Below, in pieces: positions 35,373 to 46,931 of a DNA stretch of 64,000 nucleotides (positions are counted from its first letter, which is position 1; each line of letters opens with the position of its first letter). The DNA is from Phytophthora sp. 'mugwort'. Lineage: Eukaryota > Oomycota > Peronosporomycetes > Peronosporales > Peronosporaceae. The translations under genes were made by a program, and so were the position numbers. The notes under the pieces were generated by a model that made no database searches, was not told where the DNA came from, and saw nothing but the letters and a program-made list of their open reading frames with translations. The DNA lies in contig JAUCEF010000014.1 in NCBI GenBank assembly GCA_033558025.1, positions 1,426,001 through 1,490,000 on the forward strand, written 5' to 3'.

Positions 35373-35418
35373 TGTTGGAGAACGTACCTGATCACATGGA
35401 ATGGAGATTTATCGCCAC
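35373..35418 (+). repeat. Copia 3 5' LTR, first part
   Basis: The first 46 bp of the LTR, matching 45516 onwards in the 3' LTR (shared TGTTGGAGAACGTACCTG). It ends with the target duplication GCCAC of copia 2 (35414-35418). Confidence 0.85.
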
Positions 35419-35666
35419 TGTTGAAGTTTACAGGATGCCACCGTTTGCTGCAGTTGTAGTAGCGTTGACTTTTGTCCCAGGCAGGCTTTAGGCAAGAGGT
35501 GAGTTGAGAGAGAGGGGAGACACTACGAAGAAAAGCTGCTCACAAGCAGGTTCAGACTCAAAAATACACCATACTGCGCACATCCCCTCTTTGTGCTCTC
35601 GTTCAGCTTGTGTGATAAGAGCTACCACTCTGCAGAGCTTGTCAGTAACATCGCAAGTTTGCAAGT
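35419..35666 (+). repeat. Copia 2 5' LTR
   Basis: 248 bp, about 93-95 percent similar by eye to the 3' LTR outside one 56-bp deletion that falls after CCCAGGCAGG. Confidence 0.85.
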
Positions 35667-35679
35667 GGTTATGAGCCCA
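35667..35679 (+). promoter_or_regulatory. Copia 2 primer-binding site (internal tRNA-Met type)
   Basis: GGTTATGAGCCCA directly after the LTR. Its complement, TGGGCTCATAACC, contains the CAT anticodon within the anticodon stem-loop of a methionine (initiator-type) tRNA. This matches half-tRNA priming as known for Drosophila copia, not 3'-end priming. Confidence 0.7.
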
Positions 35680-35759
35680 AACCCACGCGGTATCTCACCA
35701 TTCAAGGCAAAGAACATGAGTAGGACTGCGGGGACCAAGATTAGCCTATACCTTTTCGA

Positions 35760-38700
35760 GTGATGGAAAGATTGGAGAAACGTTTTGTGGGAAAGACGTA
35801 CTTCACGTACTCAGAGGGTATGACAAAGCTGAGACGACTACAATACGACCCTCGTACAAATCGCCCTGAGCACCTGGGAAAGGTTCGACGTTTGATGGAT
35901 CGCATTGCCTTGCTTGGCAAACCACTGGACGAATATGAAAAGTCAGCACTGCTGATTGGCTCGCTACTAAAAGAATACGACAACGTAGTGGAGACCTGTT
36001 TGGCTAGCTATATACCACAGGACCCAAATGACCCACCCAATTACAAACAACTGGAGCAAGCACTGGAGTCAGCTTTCAACCGCCGCCAAGGCCGGAAGCT
36101 AAAAGATGGAAAGGACAGTGAAGAGAAGGCCATGCTAAGTGTGGCTGGGCGAGGCCGTGGACGAGGACGTGGTGGACGTGGTCGAGGTAGAGGCCAAGTT
36201 CGTGGTGGTCGTGGCAATGGTCGAGGTCGTGGAGGTGGACGCGGCCGTGGACGAGGTGAGCCACGTTGTTATCACTGTGAAGAGCAAGGACATCAATTCG
36301 TGATTGCCCTCATTAAGGCAAGCGACCGCCGGCAAGTGATGAGCAAAGTTGGAAACAAGCACTGAAGCGCAATAAGGAAGCGAAAGGTAGTGGTTCACAT
36401 ACGAAACAACAATATGGTGATAACGGTGAAGACAACGCCTACGTTGTGCCGAGTTGGCTCGTGAACGCAATCACGAATGCTGAACTTGCTTGAGGACGCT
36501 GGTATTTTTTTGGGGGGACTCAGGCGCTACGAGTCATCTCACGAATCAACGTTTGGATTTGTATCATTTACGCCTTTAAGTGCATTGGTTCGTGTTGGTG
36601 GTGATAACTGGTTGACAGTGGCTGGTGTTGGTACAATCCAGAAGGAGGTCAATATATGATGTGGTCGACGTTCGCTGACGTTGCATGGTGTCAGATATGT
36701 ACCTGAGTTGCAATGTAGTTGTTTTCGGTGAGGAGACAAACTAAGCAGGCACTATCATCAGATACTCGCGTGAAGTATTCGATCAACTAGAATCACACCT
36801 ACACGTGAGTGGTAGGTTGGTGAACATGCCCATCTTGATGGCTGGGGTCTATACGGAGTAGCATCTTACTCAGGGAATCAATACTTCGCCATTTTGGTAA
36901 ATGACGCGAGTCGTTTTGTCACAATGTTCAATATGGAGAAACGGAGTGAGATCTACGAAAAGTTCGAGTTGTACTATGAACGAGTGAAAACTCAATTGGA
37001 AATTCGCATGAAGGAGCTTCGAAGTGAAAATGCGCTGAAGCTAATGCACTCGGAAATAAATGTAAGAGAAAGTATGGCATGGAGTGCTTAACCAGTTTCA
37101 AGCACACGCCTCAGCAAAATGGCGTTGCGGAACGAATGATACGTACTGTGACTGAGCGGATGCGGTGCATGCTATCCCAATTCAACATGCCGCAGCAGAT
37201 GGAGACGGAAGCCGCTGTTACGGCGGATTATTGTGTGAACATTGTGCCGAACTCAACTCGAGGCATGGAAATCCCCCACGCCGTGTTGTTCGAGAAATGC
37301 CACTCTACTCGAGACTTCGGACATTTGGCTGTATTAGTTTGGCATATATTGACAACGTTGAGCGCAAAACATTGGAACCGAAGGCTCACGAAGCCGGTTT
37401 TGTTGGTTACCCGCGCGAAAAGCGTGGCTATTGCTTATTGGAGAGCAGTAGTAACAAGGTATTTCACAGCCATACAGCAGTCTTTTATGAAGACAAGCCA
37501 GGTCGGGTATTCACCGAACACGATACTAGCACACAAACGACGTCACAATATATTGACACTAGTGATAATATCTTGGACACCATCCCAGCTATGCTAGAAG
37601 ATGTTCAACAAGGGGAAGATAATGATCAGAGCACTGAGCGTGACACTGAGGAGAGGGATTGCAGAACTGGTGGGGCTGAGCTCGGTGATGACCGAAACAA
37701 TCGCTCTGACAGACGATGTGACAAGCGTGGCATAAGTGAGCAGACTAGCGAGTCTCCGCAGAAGAGATGTCAATGCCCTGAGTCGAGCTTTGCACCAGTA
37801 GAAGGAGAGACAATGTCACCTCGTACGGAAATTGCTGGCGGTGCAGACCGTCGTAGGCAATCGAGACGCAGTGGGCTGTGTTCGACACCGACTGTATCGA
37901 CAAGCAGTGGGCGGTGCATGGCACCGACTGCAGATGATGATGAGAGCTTAGACAGAGAGAAATGGAGAGTCATTACCTACTGTGTGGTCTTCTACTCCGA
38001 ACGATATACCTTGTGAGATAACGACCACAAGAACGGAGATGCCTGATCCTCAAGCTGGCTGCCTGCCGAGCGTCGAACAGCCTCTGAACCAGGAGCTGCT
38101 AGGGGTGATAGCGTTTTGGAAGGAGGAAGCACGAAGGCCTGCCCATTAACACGGAGCGGACATGCGTCCAAACCACCTCGGTGGTTGGGTGACTACATCC
38201 ATCTAGCTTGGAAAGATTCAAAAGACGATACTTCCATTGAAGGGAAGCCAGTGTGTTCGGAACCAGTTAAATTGGCCAAAGCTAATGTTGAGTTACAGCA
38301 CGCAATCGAAAAGGAGAACACATTGTTCTGGTGCCAGGACTATTGCTAAATAGCGTCCCGAGTCATTACTGAGCTCGAAAGTCTGGATGAAGCTATAAAG
38401 AGTGAACATGCTCTATAGTGGCGTGAAGAAACGAACCTAGAGTTTAAATCTCTTGTGCAGAATGGTCCATTGGTACTTGTTCGCAGGAAGAAGGGCATGA
38501 AAGTGTTGAAGAATCGGTGGATATTTCGCATGAAGTACCTTGCAAATGAAGACATCGAGCGGTTTAAGGCCCGTTTGGTGATCAAGGGCTTTGTGCGGAT
38601 ATATGGCATTGATTATCTAGAAGTTTCTCTCCCGTGATTCGATTAGAAACACTGCGCAAATTATTGATATTGGCAGCTGTGTGGGACTACGAGATTGACC

Positions 38701-39971
38701 ACATGGACGTCACAACTGCATTTTTGAACGGTGATATTGATGTAGAAGTCTGCATGGAATATCCAGAGAGCTATGCTAAAGAAGGCAAAGAAAATTGGGT
38801 TTGTTGCCTAAGAAAAAGCATGTAAGGCTTAAAGCAAGCATCTCGCGTATGGTTTCGATTGTTGAAGTCTAACCTGGAAAGCAAAGACTTACGCTGTTAA
38901 ACGGTGAGGCTTGTGTTGCAGTAAAAATCATAAAGAGTCAGCTGGTTTTCTTGACGATTTACGTGGACGACTTGATCCTAATTGCTCCAACCAAAGCACT
39001 CATCGTGTAGATGAAGAAGATGCTGAAGGAATGCTTCAACATGAAGGATTTAGGCAAGTTGCACTACATCCTTGGTTGGGAGATCACTCGGAATCGCTAG
39101 GAGCGGACCATATTTATTGGACAACACAAATATGCAAAAGCAGTATTCGAAAGGTTTCAAATGGTAGAGTGCAATGGATACAAGACTCCAAGGCCTGCAG
39201 GCTTAAATTGAACAAGACAATGTGCCCAACTGAAGAAGATGAGAAGGAGCTTATGCGTAGCGAACCATATCGTTCAGTATTTGGAACTCTGATGTATCTG
39301 ATATCGCACATTTGGTGAGAGATGCAGCCAGGTTTTGGAGAATCCTGGCATGTTGCACTGGCGCGCGGCAAAGAAGGCCTGTGATACCTGAAAGCGACTT
39401 TAGACTATGGTTTACAGCTTGGTGGCATTGAGTGGACTGTCAAGAAGCCCGATGCACATCTTGATGCTTATGGTGATGCAGACTTTGGGAATAGAACTGA
39501 CGATCGCAAGTCAGTTGCAGGATATCTGACTAAATTTGTGGAAGTACGATATCATGGTTTAGTCAAACTGAAACGACTGTGGCTTTGCATACCACCGGAG
39601 CCGAATATATGGCGTTAAGCCAACTGGTCCAAGTAGTAATTCACCCCTGGCAGATGCTGAATGAGTTGTGTGTGACGCAGCACAACCCATCCAAAGTGTA
39701 TATTGACAATAAAAGTGCGAAGAAGTTGGCAAATAATCCCGAGTTCCATTGCAGGACGAAGCACATTAACCTGCGTCATCACTTTGTACGTGAACGGATT
39801 GACTTGAAGCAGATTGACGTGCAGCACATGCTCGGTACTGAGAACGTCGCTGATGCATTCACAGAAGCTTTGGGGCACACAGTGTTTGAGAAACACAGAG
39901 AGATGATGGGTTTAATGAAACGTAGCGAATTCGAAGCAAAGCAACTGCAAAACAAAGACGGAGATATGTAG
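35760..39971 (+). pseudogene. Copia 2 gag-pol relic
   Basis: The gag piece at 35760-36365 reads a UBN2-like segment (LGKVRRLMDRIALLGKPLDE, ALLIGSLLKEYDNVV). It continues into about 40 residues of alternating Arg and Gly, then CYHCEEQGH, the start of a CCHC knuckle whose last Cys is lost. Integrase is seen at 37079-37400 (TPQQNGVAERMIRTV). A Ser/Thr-rich spacer follows at 37500-38000. Reverse transcriptase covers 38455-39320 in several frames (RWIFRMKYLANEDIERFKAR, DHMDVTTAFLNGDI, intact YVDD at 38960-38971). RNase H covers 39480-39971 (EYMALS, DNKSAKKLANNPEFHCRTKH, LGTENVADAFTEAL). Stops and frame changes occur in pol. The protease and most of the integrase core are decayed. Confidence 0.85.
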
Positions 39972-39978
39972 GTGGGGC

Positions 39979-40282
39979 TGTTGAAGTAGACAGGATGCTA
40001 CCGTTTGTTGCAGTTGTAGAAGCGTTGACTTTTGTCCCAAGCAGGTTTTATGCCGTTAAGGCTTTTGTCCTGCAGAGGGTTTTGTCAAGCAGCCAAGTAC
40101 CAGTTAGGCAAGAGGTGAGTTGAGAGAGAGGGGAGACACTACGAAGAAAAGCTGTTCACAAGCAGGTTCGGACTCAAAAATACACCATACTGCGCATATC
40201 CCCTCTTTGCGCTCTCGTTCAGCTTGTGTGATAAGAGCTACCACTCTGCAGAGCTTGTCAGTAACATCGCAAGTTCGCAAGT
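39979..40282 (+). repeat. Copia 2 3' LTR
   Basis: 304 bp, preceded by the purine-rich GTAGGTGGGG. It contains a 56-bp segment (CCGTTAAGGCTTTTGTCCTG onwards, near 40052) absent from the 5' LTR. Confidence 0.85.
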
Positions 40283-40590
40283 GCCACAACTGCAATATAT
40301 CCTGTTCTGCCGTCCGTCGGGAACGGACACGATCGTTACAGAACTGATCTCTAACATATTAGGCTTAGTATAGTATAATATAAAGCAAGGGGTGTCGAAG
40401 GACGAGTGAAGGGGCTGGGTACCGGCAATACATGGCACTCACAACCCAATATTCCAGTCAGCCCCCAAGCCAAGCTCGTCCAAGCCAGTTCCCCGGGAGC
40501 TGTTCTGGCCCCACTCTCCACGGGTTCTTTCTCAAGTGCTATACATACAATATGCAGGACCAAGATGAGAGAACAGAAGACCCTACGACA
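40283..40590 (+). repeat. Copia 3 5' LTR, second part
   Basis: The remainder of the split LTR, matching 45560-45839 (shared TAACATATTAG.CTTAGTATAG and AGTGCTATACATACAATATG). It begins with the copy of GCCAC produced by copia 2 insertion. Confidence 0.85.
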
Positions 40591-40603
40591 GGTTATGAGC
40601 CCA
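40591..40603 (+). promoter_or_regulatory. Copia 3 primer-binding site (internal tRNA-Met type)
   Basis: GGTTATGAGCCCA directly after the LTR end CTACGACA, identical to the copia 2 site although the LTRs are unrelated. Confidence 0.7.
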
Positions 40604-40911
40604 ACGAGGTGTCGCCTCGGAAGCTGGTACCGGAGAAGACGTCGGCCACATCGGCGCGGATATCGGCAAGTATACTGGTTTGAATCCCGGTTCGGTTATC
40701 GGTTCGGTAATCGGTTCGGATACCGGTAAGGTCAATGGCAGGTGCCACATCTGGAACACAGATGTGTCGAGAACACCAGGTGCCATTCCAGAAAAAGAAA
40801 AATCCACTGTCCAACGGACAGACAACCCAGAAAGCAAACAAGAGGCTGTATCAGGCCAGACTTCGCAGAGAAAGAAGAAGCGGAAGAATTATACTAAGGG
40901 CTACACGCACA

Positions 40912-43900
40912 GAACAAGATGGTGCTCAAGGACACGTCGAAGATTAGCATCCCGCCGTTCAACGGATCCAATTTGCCTACATGGGGCCTACGCATCCAGA
41001 CGAGCCTGGGAGCGATGGTACTAGTTGGCATAGTCACCGGGGTGGACAAGTTCGAGCATTATAAAACACCGAGACAGAGGAACTGCTGACGGACCAAATA
41101 CATTAAAGCGCATACGATTCTCGTGGGGTAGACGACGCCCAATTGGAGAGATACCGTGAGGATGTGATTTCAGGGGACCCGACCCTTCTGTGAAAGAAGA
41201 TCGGCAGTGAATTCAACCTGGTCGACTCAAAAGGGCGCATTGCGATTGTGATGATGATGCAACAGAAGCTTATGCAGATGGACGAGTCGCTGCACAAGTA
41301 CGTTGACGACATGCCGAACTTGCTGACAGAGCTATAGAGAGCGAACGGAACGATGGCCACAGACAAGCTTATTGAACTTCTGGTTACCAACTCAAGTACC
41401 GTCAAACCTGACATAATGCGCGTATACCAAGGCACGAAGCGCAAGATCCCAGCGCACGCGAGACGTTGTCACAAGCACGCCGGATTCTTGCAGACCATGC
41501 GGATGTCAGTTCCGACTAACGCCAAGTGAATTTAGTCGAAGTTCACCAACAAGCCGTACGCCACAAGGGAGAGATGCACACCGACCAGTGAGTCTAGGGC
41601 AAGGACGATCGGCGTGTCGCAATTGCGGTGGCATGGATCGCTGGCGAGAGAGTGTCCGTACTCATCCAACCGTGATTACAGCGGGGAACGTGGGTGGACG
41701 TGGTGGAAGAAAGCGAAGCGTCAGTTCAGGCAGGCGCGGAAGACGCGGACGTGGCGGTCACAGCCACAGCAGTGTCGCCCTAGAGGCAGTCATAACGGAG
41801 ACAACAGTGATTCTAGTAGCCGGGACATGGTCCATGTACTTATGGGGAAGGCCCACCAAGACGAAGAGTTGGCCATGGATGTGATCGAGTGGAAGCTCCA
41901 CAACGGCAGCAAAGCAAAAATCTGCGTCGTCCTATAGCGCTTCATTGAACTAAATGAGATCAACAAGTTCCTGTACCAGCAGATGATGAACAGTAGCATT
42001 GGAGCGGTGTGCCTCCAGGTTACTGTGGAGATCGTCATGCGAAACGAACTCACGGGAAAGGATGAGAAGCGGCTGTTGCCGGAAGGGTGGTACACTGCGA
42101 ACGCCGATGTGAATCTTATATCTCAAGACTTACGCAGAGACATGGATATGCAGTGTCGTTCTCAAGCGACAGCTACCAAGGAACGACGTACCTGACTAAG
42201 AGCCGTGAGATGAAGATCAAGTTGAAGACGAAGAATGGCTTGTACAGTCTGTTAGCGCCGGCGACACCAGAAAGACGCAGGCCTGTAGCCAGTGGTATGG
42301 CGTCGACTATCAAGCACTTCGGCCACGCGAACAAGAAGCTGATAAAGGCATGGCGAAGAAGTCGGTAGTCGAAGACCATACGATCAACAACAGTATTTCT
42401 ACTTACACTGTATTCCGTGTGATCTATTCAAAGCTAAAACTACGGCTTTAGAGAAAAGACAACGATGCCCACAAAGTCCTTGCAGCGCGTATGCGCATCC
42501 CTAGCGTCAATAGGAGAGGTAACCGTGGATGGGTACACACGGTTCTTGCATGTGGTGGATGAGTACAGCAAATTTCGATGGATTTACATGTTGGTGAAAA
42601 AGGCCGAAGCAAGCAGACACATGATGAACCTAGTTCGAAAGTTGCAGAACAAGCTCAAGTTGAAGAAGCTCAACGTCATTACAGCCTTCTCCGACAAAGG
42701 ATGGGGGGGGTATTAATCGTGAAACCATGAAGTTCTGTGAAGAGCAAGGCATTGACCTACATACTACCAATGGGTACGCACCTCTGGAGAACGGGAAGGC
42801 GGAGCGAGGCAACGGAGTCCTCATGACCAAGGTCAGGGCGAACCAATCGATGACCCAGCTACCAATGATGCTATGGGGGAGGCATGTCCGATACTGTGAA
42901 GGTTGCAGCAACGCGCGTGCCTGCCGGAAGAACACCACACGAGGTGATCTACGAAAGTCACTGAAACATCTGAAGACGTGGGGCAGCGTCGGGTTCATTA
43001 CGATGCCTATGCTGTCAAAGAAACGGAAGGAAAAGCTCAAGGACACGGCCGAAGTAGGCAGACATCCAGGTGGATACCGCACCAGGACGAGGCTGGCCAA
43101 GACTGCACAAGGTGGGAACATGAAATTCAAGGAATATTACATAATCAAGCAAGTGTATATTGACCGATTACTCAAGAGCGCTTACGGTGATGATGGGGCT
43201 TATACTACCTAAGGAGATTTAATGTACCCGGATGCGTGGTGGGATGGAGTACCTAACCAGTCGAGCCGGGTACGAGTCACCGCCTGTGGAACTGCGCAAT
43301 GATTTGCTGTTTATAAACGGGAGCTGGACTGTCCAGCTACAAGTGGTACAAGCATGCAAGGACTCTGAAAGTCCCAGTAGCAAAGGCGAGGAGTTGGAGG
43401 TTCCAATTACGATTCCGAAATATGCAAGTGTGGCTGAGGTTCCAATCGCCGGCTCTGAGCCCGGAAGTAGTGACTATAAAGCCGACCAAGCCATTGTATG
43501 CGGATGACATCAAGGTTCCTAAGACATACAAAGAAACCATGAAAGACGTGGACTACTCCTCGCATTGGCGGGCAGCCATGGAGGGAGAGATGGGGTCGCT
43601 GAAGCGCCAAGGTGTGGGTGATCGTGCAGCGTACAAGTGCAGAGAGCAAAAAGCCCATTATTACGAATATATGGGTTTATGCAGTCAGGAAAGACGAGCA
43701 CGGCATGGTGGAACTATTCTCAGCAAGATTGGTCGTGCATGGATTCTAGCAGCTTTCGGTGTTAGTTATTTCGAGACCAAACGCGCCAGTTATCATATTC
43801 GAGATGATTCGTGTAGCTATATACCTCGCCACCCAATGCGGTTGGAAGATACTGCAGTACGATGTCAGGCCAACGTTCCTGTACGGGACCTTAGATGATA

Positions 43901-45225
43901 CGGTGTGCATGGAGCAGCCTATGGGGTTTGCAGACAAACGGCGGAGCCATAATCGGTCGACTGATCAAGTCGATGTATGGACTTAAGCAATCACCGATGG
44001 TATGGAACCAGGAACTACATGATCATCTGTTGTGATGGGATTCATGAGAGTTGAAGCTGACTACGGTCTCTATGCCTGAATCTAAAAGGGGGTAATTAAA
44101 ATGCTACTGACAGTATACGTTGACGGCCTACTGGTCATGGGTGCGCAAGACCTGTGCCAGAAGACAGCACTACAACTTCAAGCGACATTTGAACTCGTTG
44201 ACCTGGGTCCAGTCTAATACCTACTCGGTGGAGAGGGTGGCCATTGACAGACCTACACGGACAGTGTTCTTCTCGCAACAAACATATATTGAATAGGTAC
44301 TTAAGCTGTTTGGGATGCAGAAAAGTCATGGTATTGCAACACCAGAAGAAGACGTAACTATTGAGTGGAGCCGAATGTAGACCCCCGAGACATGCAGTAT
44401 CGCCAAATAATGGGAGTATGGCAGTATTTGGTTTCCGGATCGAGGCCAGACTTGGCGCATGGGGTGCAGCGCCTACGACAGTATATGAGTAACTACACTG
44501 CGACGCATTACGGTCAAGCGAAACGAGTATTATGTTATTTACAAATGACTACAGACTACGCGCTAGTGCTAGCGGCGACAGATGATCGAGAAGTGGATCC
44601 AGTGGACTTGATGGCCTACACTGATGCCGACTATACAAACGATACAGAAGATCGACTATCAGCGGCTATGTAACGCTGAGGAATGGAGCAATCGTATTGT
44701 ATGGCTCAGGCAGAAGGAATTAACGCATCAAGCACCATGAAAGCAGAGTATGTTGCTTTGAGTGAGGTCGTTCGAGATATCGTGTGGCTACGACGACTAT
44801 GCAACGAGCTATGCATTTCGATGTCCGTACCAAGGGTGATATGTGACAACAAAGCAAGGGTCATGCTAACAACCAAGCCAGGCAAGCATCACAAGTCGAA
44901 ACACATTGACAACATGTACCACTTTATTCGATTACTTGCTACGCAAGGAGGACTACACATCGTTAACGTGGAAATCGACCATATGGTCGCAGACACGATG
45001 ACGAAGGGGTTCCAGCGGGTGAAGTTTGAGAAGTTTCGTTTACTTCTGGTCGTGGTGTTGTGGAGCGTATTTGTGAAGGCCAAAGCACACACAGCAGAAA
45101 CTGAGCCGGACAATGGTCAGTCAGTGGGAGCACCAGAAAAACATGGACAAGTACGAGGGACCATACGAACCCAATGCGGCAATGTATTATATACATGGCG
45201 CAATACACGGCCTACCCTAAGCTAG
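40912..45225 (+). pseudogene. Copia 3 gag-pol relic
   Basis: Gag near 40920-41500 (ISIPPFNGSNLPTWGLRIQT) has a damaged zinc knuckle near 41615 (CRNCGGMDRW). A pre-integrase piece lies at 41983-42360 (FGHANKKLIKAW). Integrase at 42465-43212 reads VVDEYSKFRWIYML, then FSDKGWGGY, where a G8 run replaces the region after the second Asp. Reverse transcriptase at 43505-44340 (WRAAMEGEMGSL, KILQYDVRPTFLYG) has the catalytic motif changed to YVDG at 44116-44127. A connection piece at 44365-44673 (SGSRPDLAHGVQRL) and RNase H at 44683-45080 (MKAEYVALSEVVRDIVWL, KHHKSKHIDNMYHF) follow. At least six frame changes or stops are present, so it is not functional. Confidence 0.85.
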
Positions 45226-45271
45226 GAAGCCGCTGATGAGGAAGCGCGCGGATGTATTGAAGCGGCGCGAG

Positions 45272-45395
45272 TGAGAGATGTTGGAAGGTCCAATACGACG
45301 ACTCGAGATCTAAGGACAGCAAGCCGGAATGTTGGAAGGTCCAATGACGACTTGGACTGCAAGACGTGCGAGATGTTGAAAGATCCAACAAGCCG
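45272..45395 (+). repeat. Three-copy 16-bp direct repeat before copia 3 3' LTR
   Basis: ATGTTGGAAGGTCCAA at 45278, again at 45329, and a variant ATGTTGAAAGATCCAA at 45373, spaced 51 and 44 bp. They lie in the non-coding tail between RNase H and the 3' LTR. Confidence 0.7.
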
Positions 45396-45515
45396 ACGAT
45401 GGATTCCTCGAGCTAAACCAGCACCAGAAGCGTGCCGATTGAGGTCCATTGCGGCAGCTACCTAATGGTGGGGTTGGCAACATGAAGTATGCAGCTATGA
45501 CGATCCAAGTGGGAG

Positions 45516-45839
45516 TGTTGGAGAACGTACCTGTACCATGGAATGGAGGTGGCTTGCCACTGCAAGCTAACATGTGCTGGTTATCGTTGCGTAATTGATC
45601 ACTAACATATTAGCCTTAGTATAGTATAATATAAAGAAGGGAGTGTGGAATGACGAGCGAAGGGGCTGGGCACCGGCCACACACGGTTCTCACAACGCAA
45701 TATTCCAGCCAGCCCCCAAGCTCGTCCAAGCCAAGTCCCGGGGATCTGTTCTGTTCCGCCCGCTACGGGTTCTTCCTTAAGTGCTATACATACAATATGA
45801 AGGACCAAGAAGAGAACAAGGGAGACTTTATCTATGAGA
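45516..45839 (+). repeat. Copia 3 3' LTR
   Basis: 324 bp, starting TGTTGGAGAACG, ending CTATGAGA before the target duplication GACAG. Confidence 0.85.
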
Positions 45840-45844
45840 GACAG

Positions 45845-46210
45845 CGTTATCGCCGTCGAAGTTGGACATAACCGGCATCCCCTTGCTGCAGGTGTCGATG
45901 CTGTTTGACGTCTGGAGTGTGCTGAAGGGGTGTTCTTTAGCGTGTACAATACTGTACTGCGCGAGGTGAAGAGTGACAAATATGGACTGAAGCAAGCTGC
46001 GAGGGGCCTGGTACAAGACTATCCCCACCGTGTTTTCCTGGGGAATTCCTTCAACGGCTGTGGTGCCGATCGTCATGTCTATGTCAAGAGTTTTAGGAAC
46101 GGCTTCAGCACGTCAACAGCACGATTATCGCGACTAAAACGACCGGTGATATTCGCGAGATGGAGGAGATTGATGATATGGCAGAACGCTATGTTCAATT
46201 TTTGGTTAAC
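45845..46210 (+). pseudogene. Fragment of a further copia reverse transcriptase
   Basis: The plus-strand frame around 45950-46090 reads DKYGLKQAARGLVQDY, then GNSFNGCGADRHVYVKS. This is the YGLKQ and DxxVYVK part of a copia-type reverse transcriptase. Copia 3 inserted just upstream of it, or within the same older element. Flanking domains are not recognisable. It differs from the reverse transcriptases of copia 1, 2 and 3 in this window. Confidence 0.6.
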
Positions 46211-46344
46211 AGAACGTTAAGCCTGTGGATAACCGCGCGCATGAGGCATGATGTTGACAAAGACGCAGTCGCCTGGAACGGCCGATAGGCGGCGTGGATG
46301 CAATCGCGACCCTACCGTTCCTAAGCAACAAGCACTACGCCAAT

Positions 46345-46858
46345 AACTAAGTCGCAACCGCTTTAAGGAAAACTTGAAAGTAAGCACGATAAAGGAGTAA
46401 TTGCAACGTCCATGATATAAAAGAAACAAAGTGATATCAAATCTGTTTGGCACCCCTTGACTGTTCTTGGAAAATATGGACAATCGCAACTGCTGCTACG
46501 CACTAACTTTGGAATCGATATCGTTAACTACACTGAAAATTATCTGTTAAACAAAATAATGAACTTGTAATGGCTAATACTTCCTTAGCGTTTAAAGACG
46601 CAGACGGCAACCACAAAAGCGAATGACCTGTTTATATTTTCGCGATGATTAAGTTCATTTTGTGAGAATCAAGCGTGAATGTGTACATTTTATCGTGGTT
46701 TACGCATTAGCAAAGTAGTGATGTTTACAAAATGATTCTAACTGTTCAGTTGTTTGGACATATAGGAGTTGACACAAGCCACCAAGAACGAGTTGATCAT
46801 CGTTTGGTCTCTACTATCGGTTGAAGGTCAACCTGTGGCGTCACCCAGGCTCTAATGC
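46345..46858 (+). other. Relic of a mannanase 3' flank and spacer
   Basis: Aligns in order with the 3' flank of D (57053-57780): CTTGAAAGTAAGCACG, GAGTAATT, an AAAGAAAC-like run, then TCGATATCGTTAA, GTTTACAAAAT, and the spacer repeat TCTCTACTATCGGTTGAAGG ending CCAGGCTCT. No mannanase coding remnant could be recognised upstream of it. It suggests that a sixth gene once preceded D. Confidence 0.55.
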
Positions 46859-46931
46859 TAATGGATATTGATCACAAAGAGACTACAAGAACGATGTCAT
46901 TGTAAGCAAAGACCACAAACAAGACGATTTG
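46859..46931. repeat. MULE left terminal inverted repeat
   Basis: About 73 bp, roughly 80 percent matched by the inverse of 49698-49768. Confidence 0.75.

Larger units (their letters stand above)
35419..40282 (+). mobile_element. Ty1/copia-type retrotransposon 2, nested in copia 3 LTR
   Basis: A 4.86-kb element with LTRs at 35419-35666 and 39979-40282, both starting TGTTGAAGT. It is flanked by the 5-bp duplication GCCAC (35414-35418 and 40283-40287). The corresponding uninterrupted target is visible in the copia 3 3' LTR near 45556 (GCCACTGC). The primer-binding site GGTTATGAGCCCA is at 35667. The 5' LTR lacks 56 bp present in the 3' LTR. The interior encodes gag-pol with frameshifts and stops. 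Confidence 0.9.
35373..45839 (+). mobile_element. Ty1/copia-type retrotransposon 3, interrupted by copia 2
   Basis: An outer element with both ends defined. The 5' LTR starts TGTTGGAGAACGTACC at 35373. It is split by copia 2 after 35418, resumes at 40283 and ends at 40590. The 3' LTR is 45516-45839. Target duplication GACAG is at 35368-35372 and 45840-45844. The primer-binding site GGTTATGAGCCCA follows the 5' LTR directly (40591), and a purine tract AAGTGGGAG precedes the 3' LTR. Without copia 2 the element is about 5.6 kb, a normal copia length. Its two LTRs differ by many substitutions and small indels, so it is old. The interior gag-pol is broken. Confidence 0.88.
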
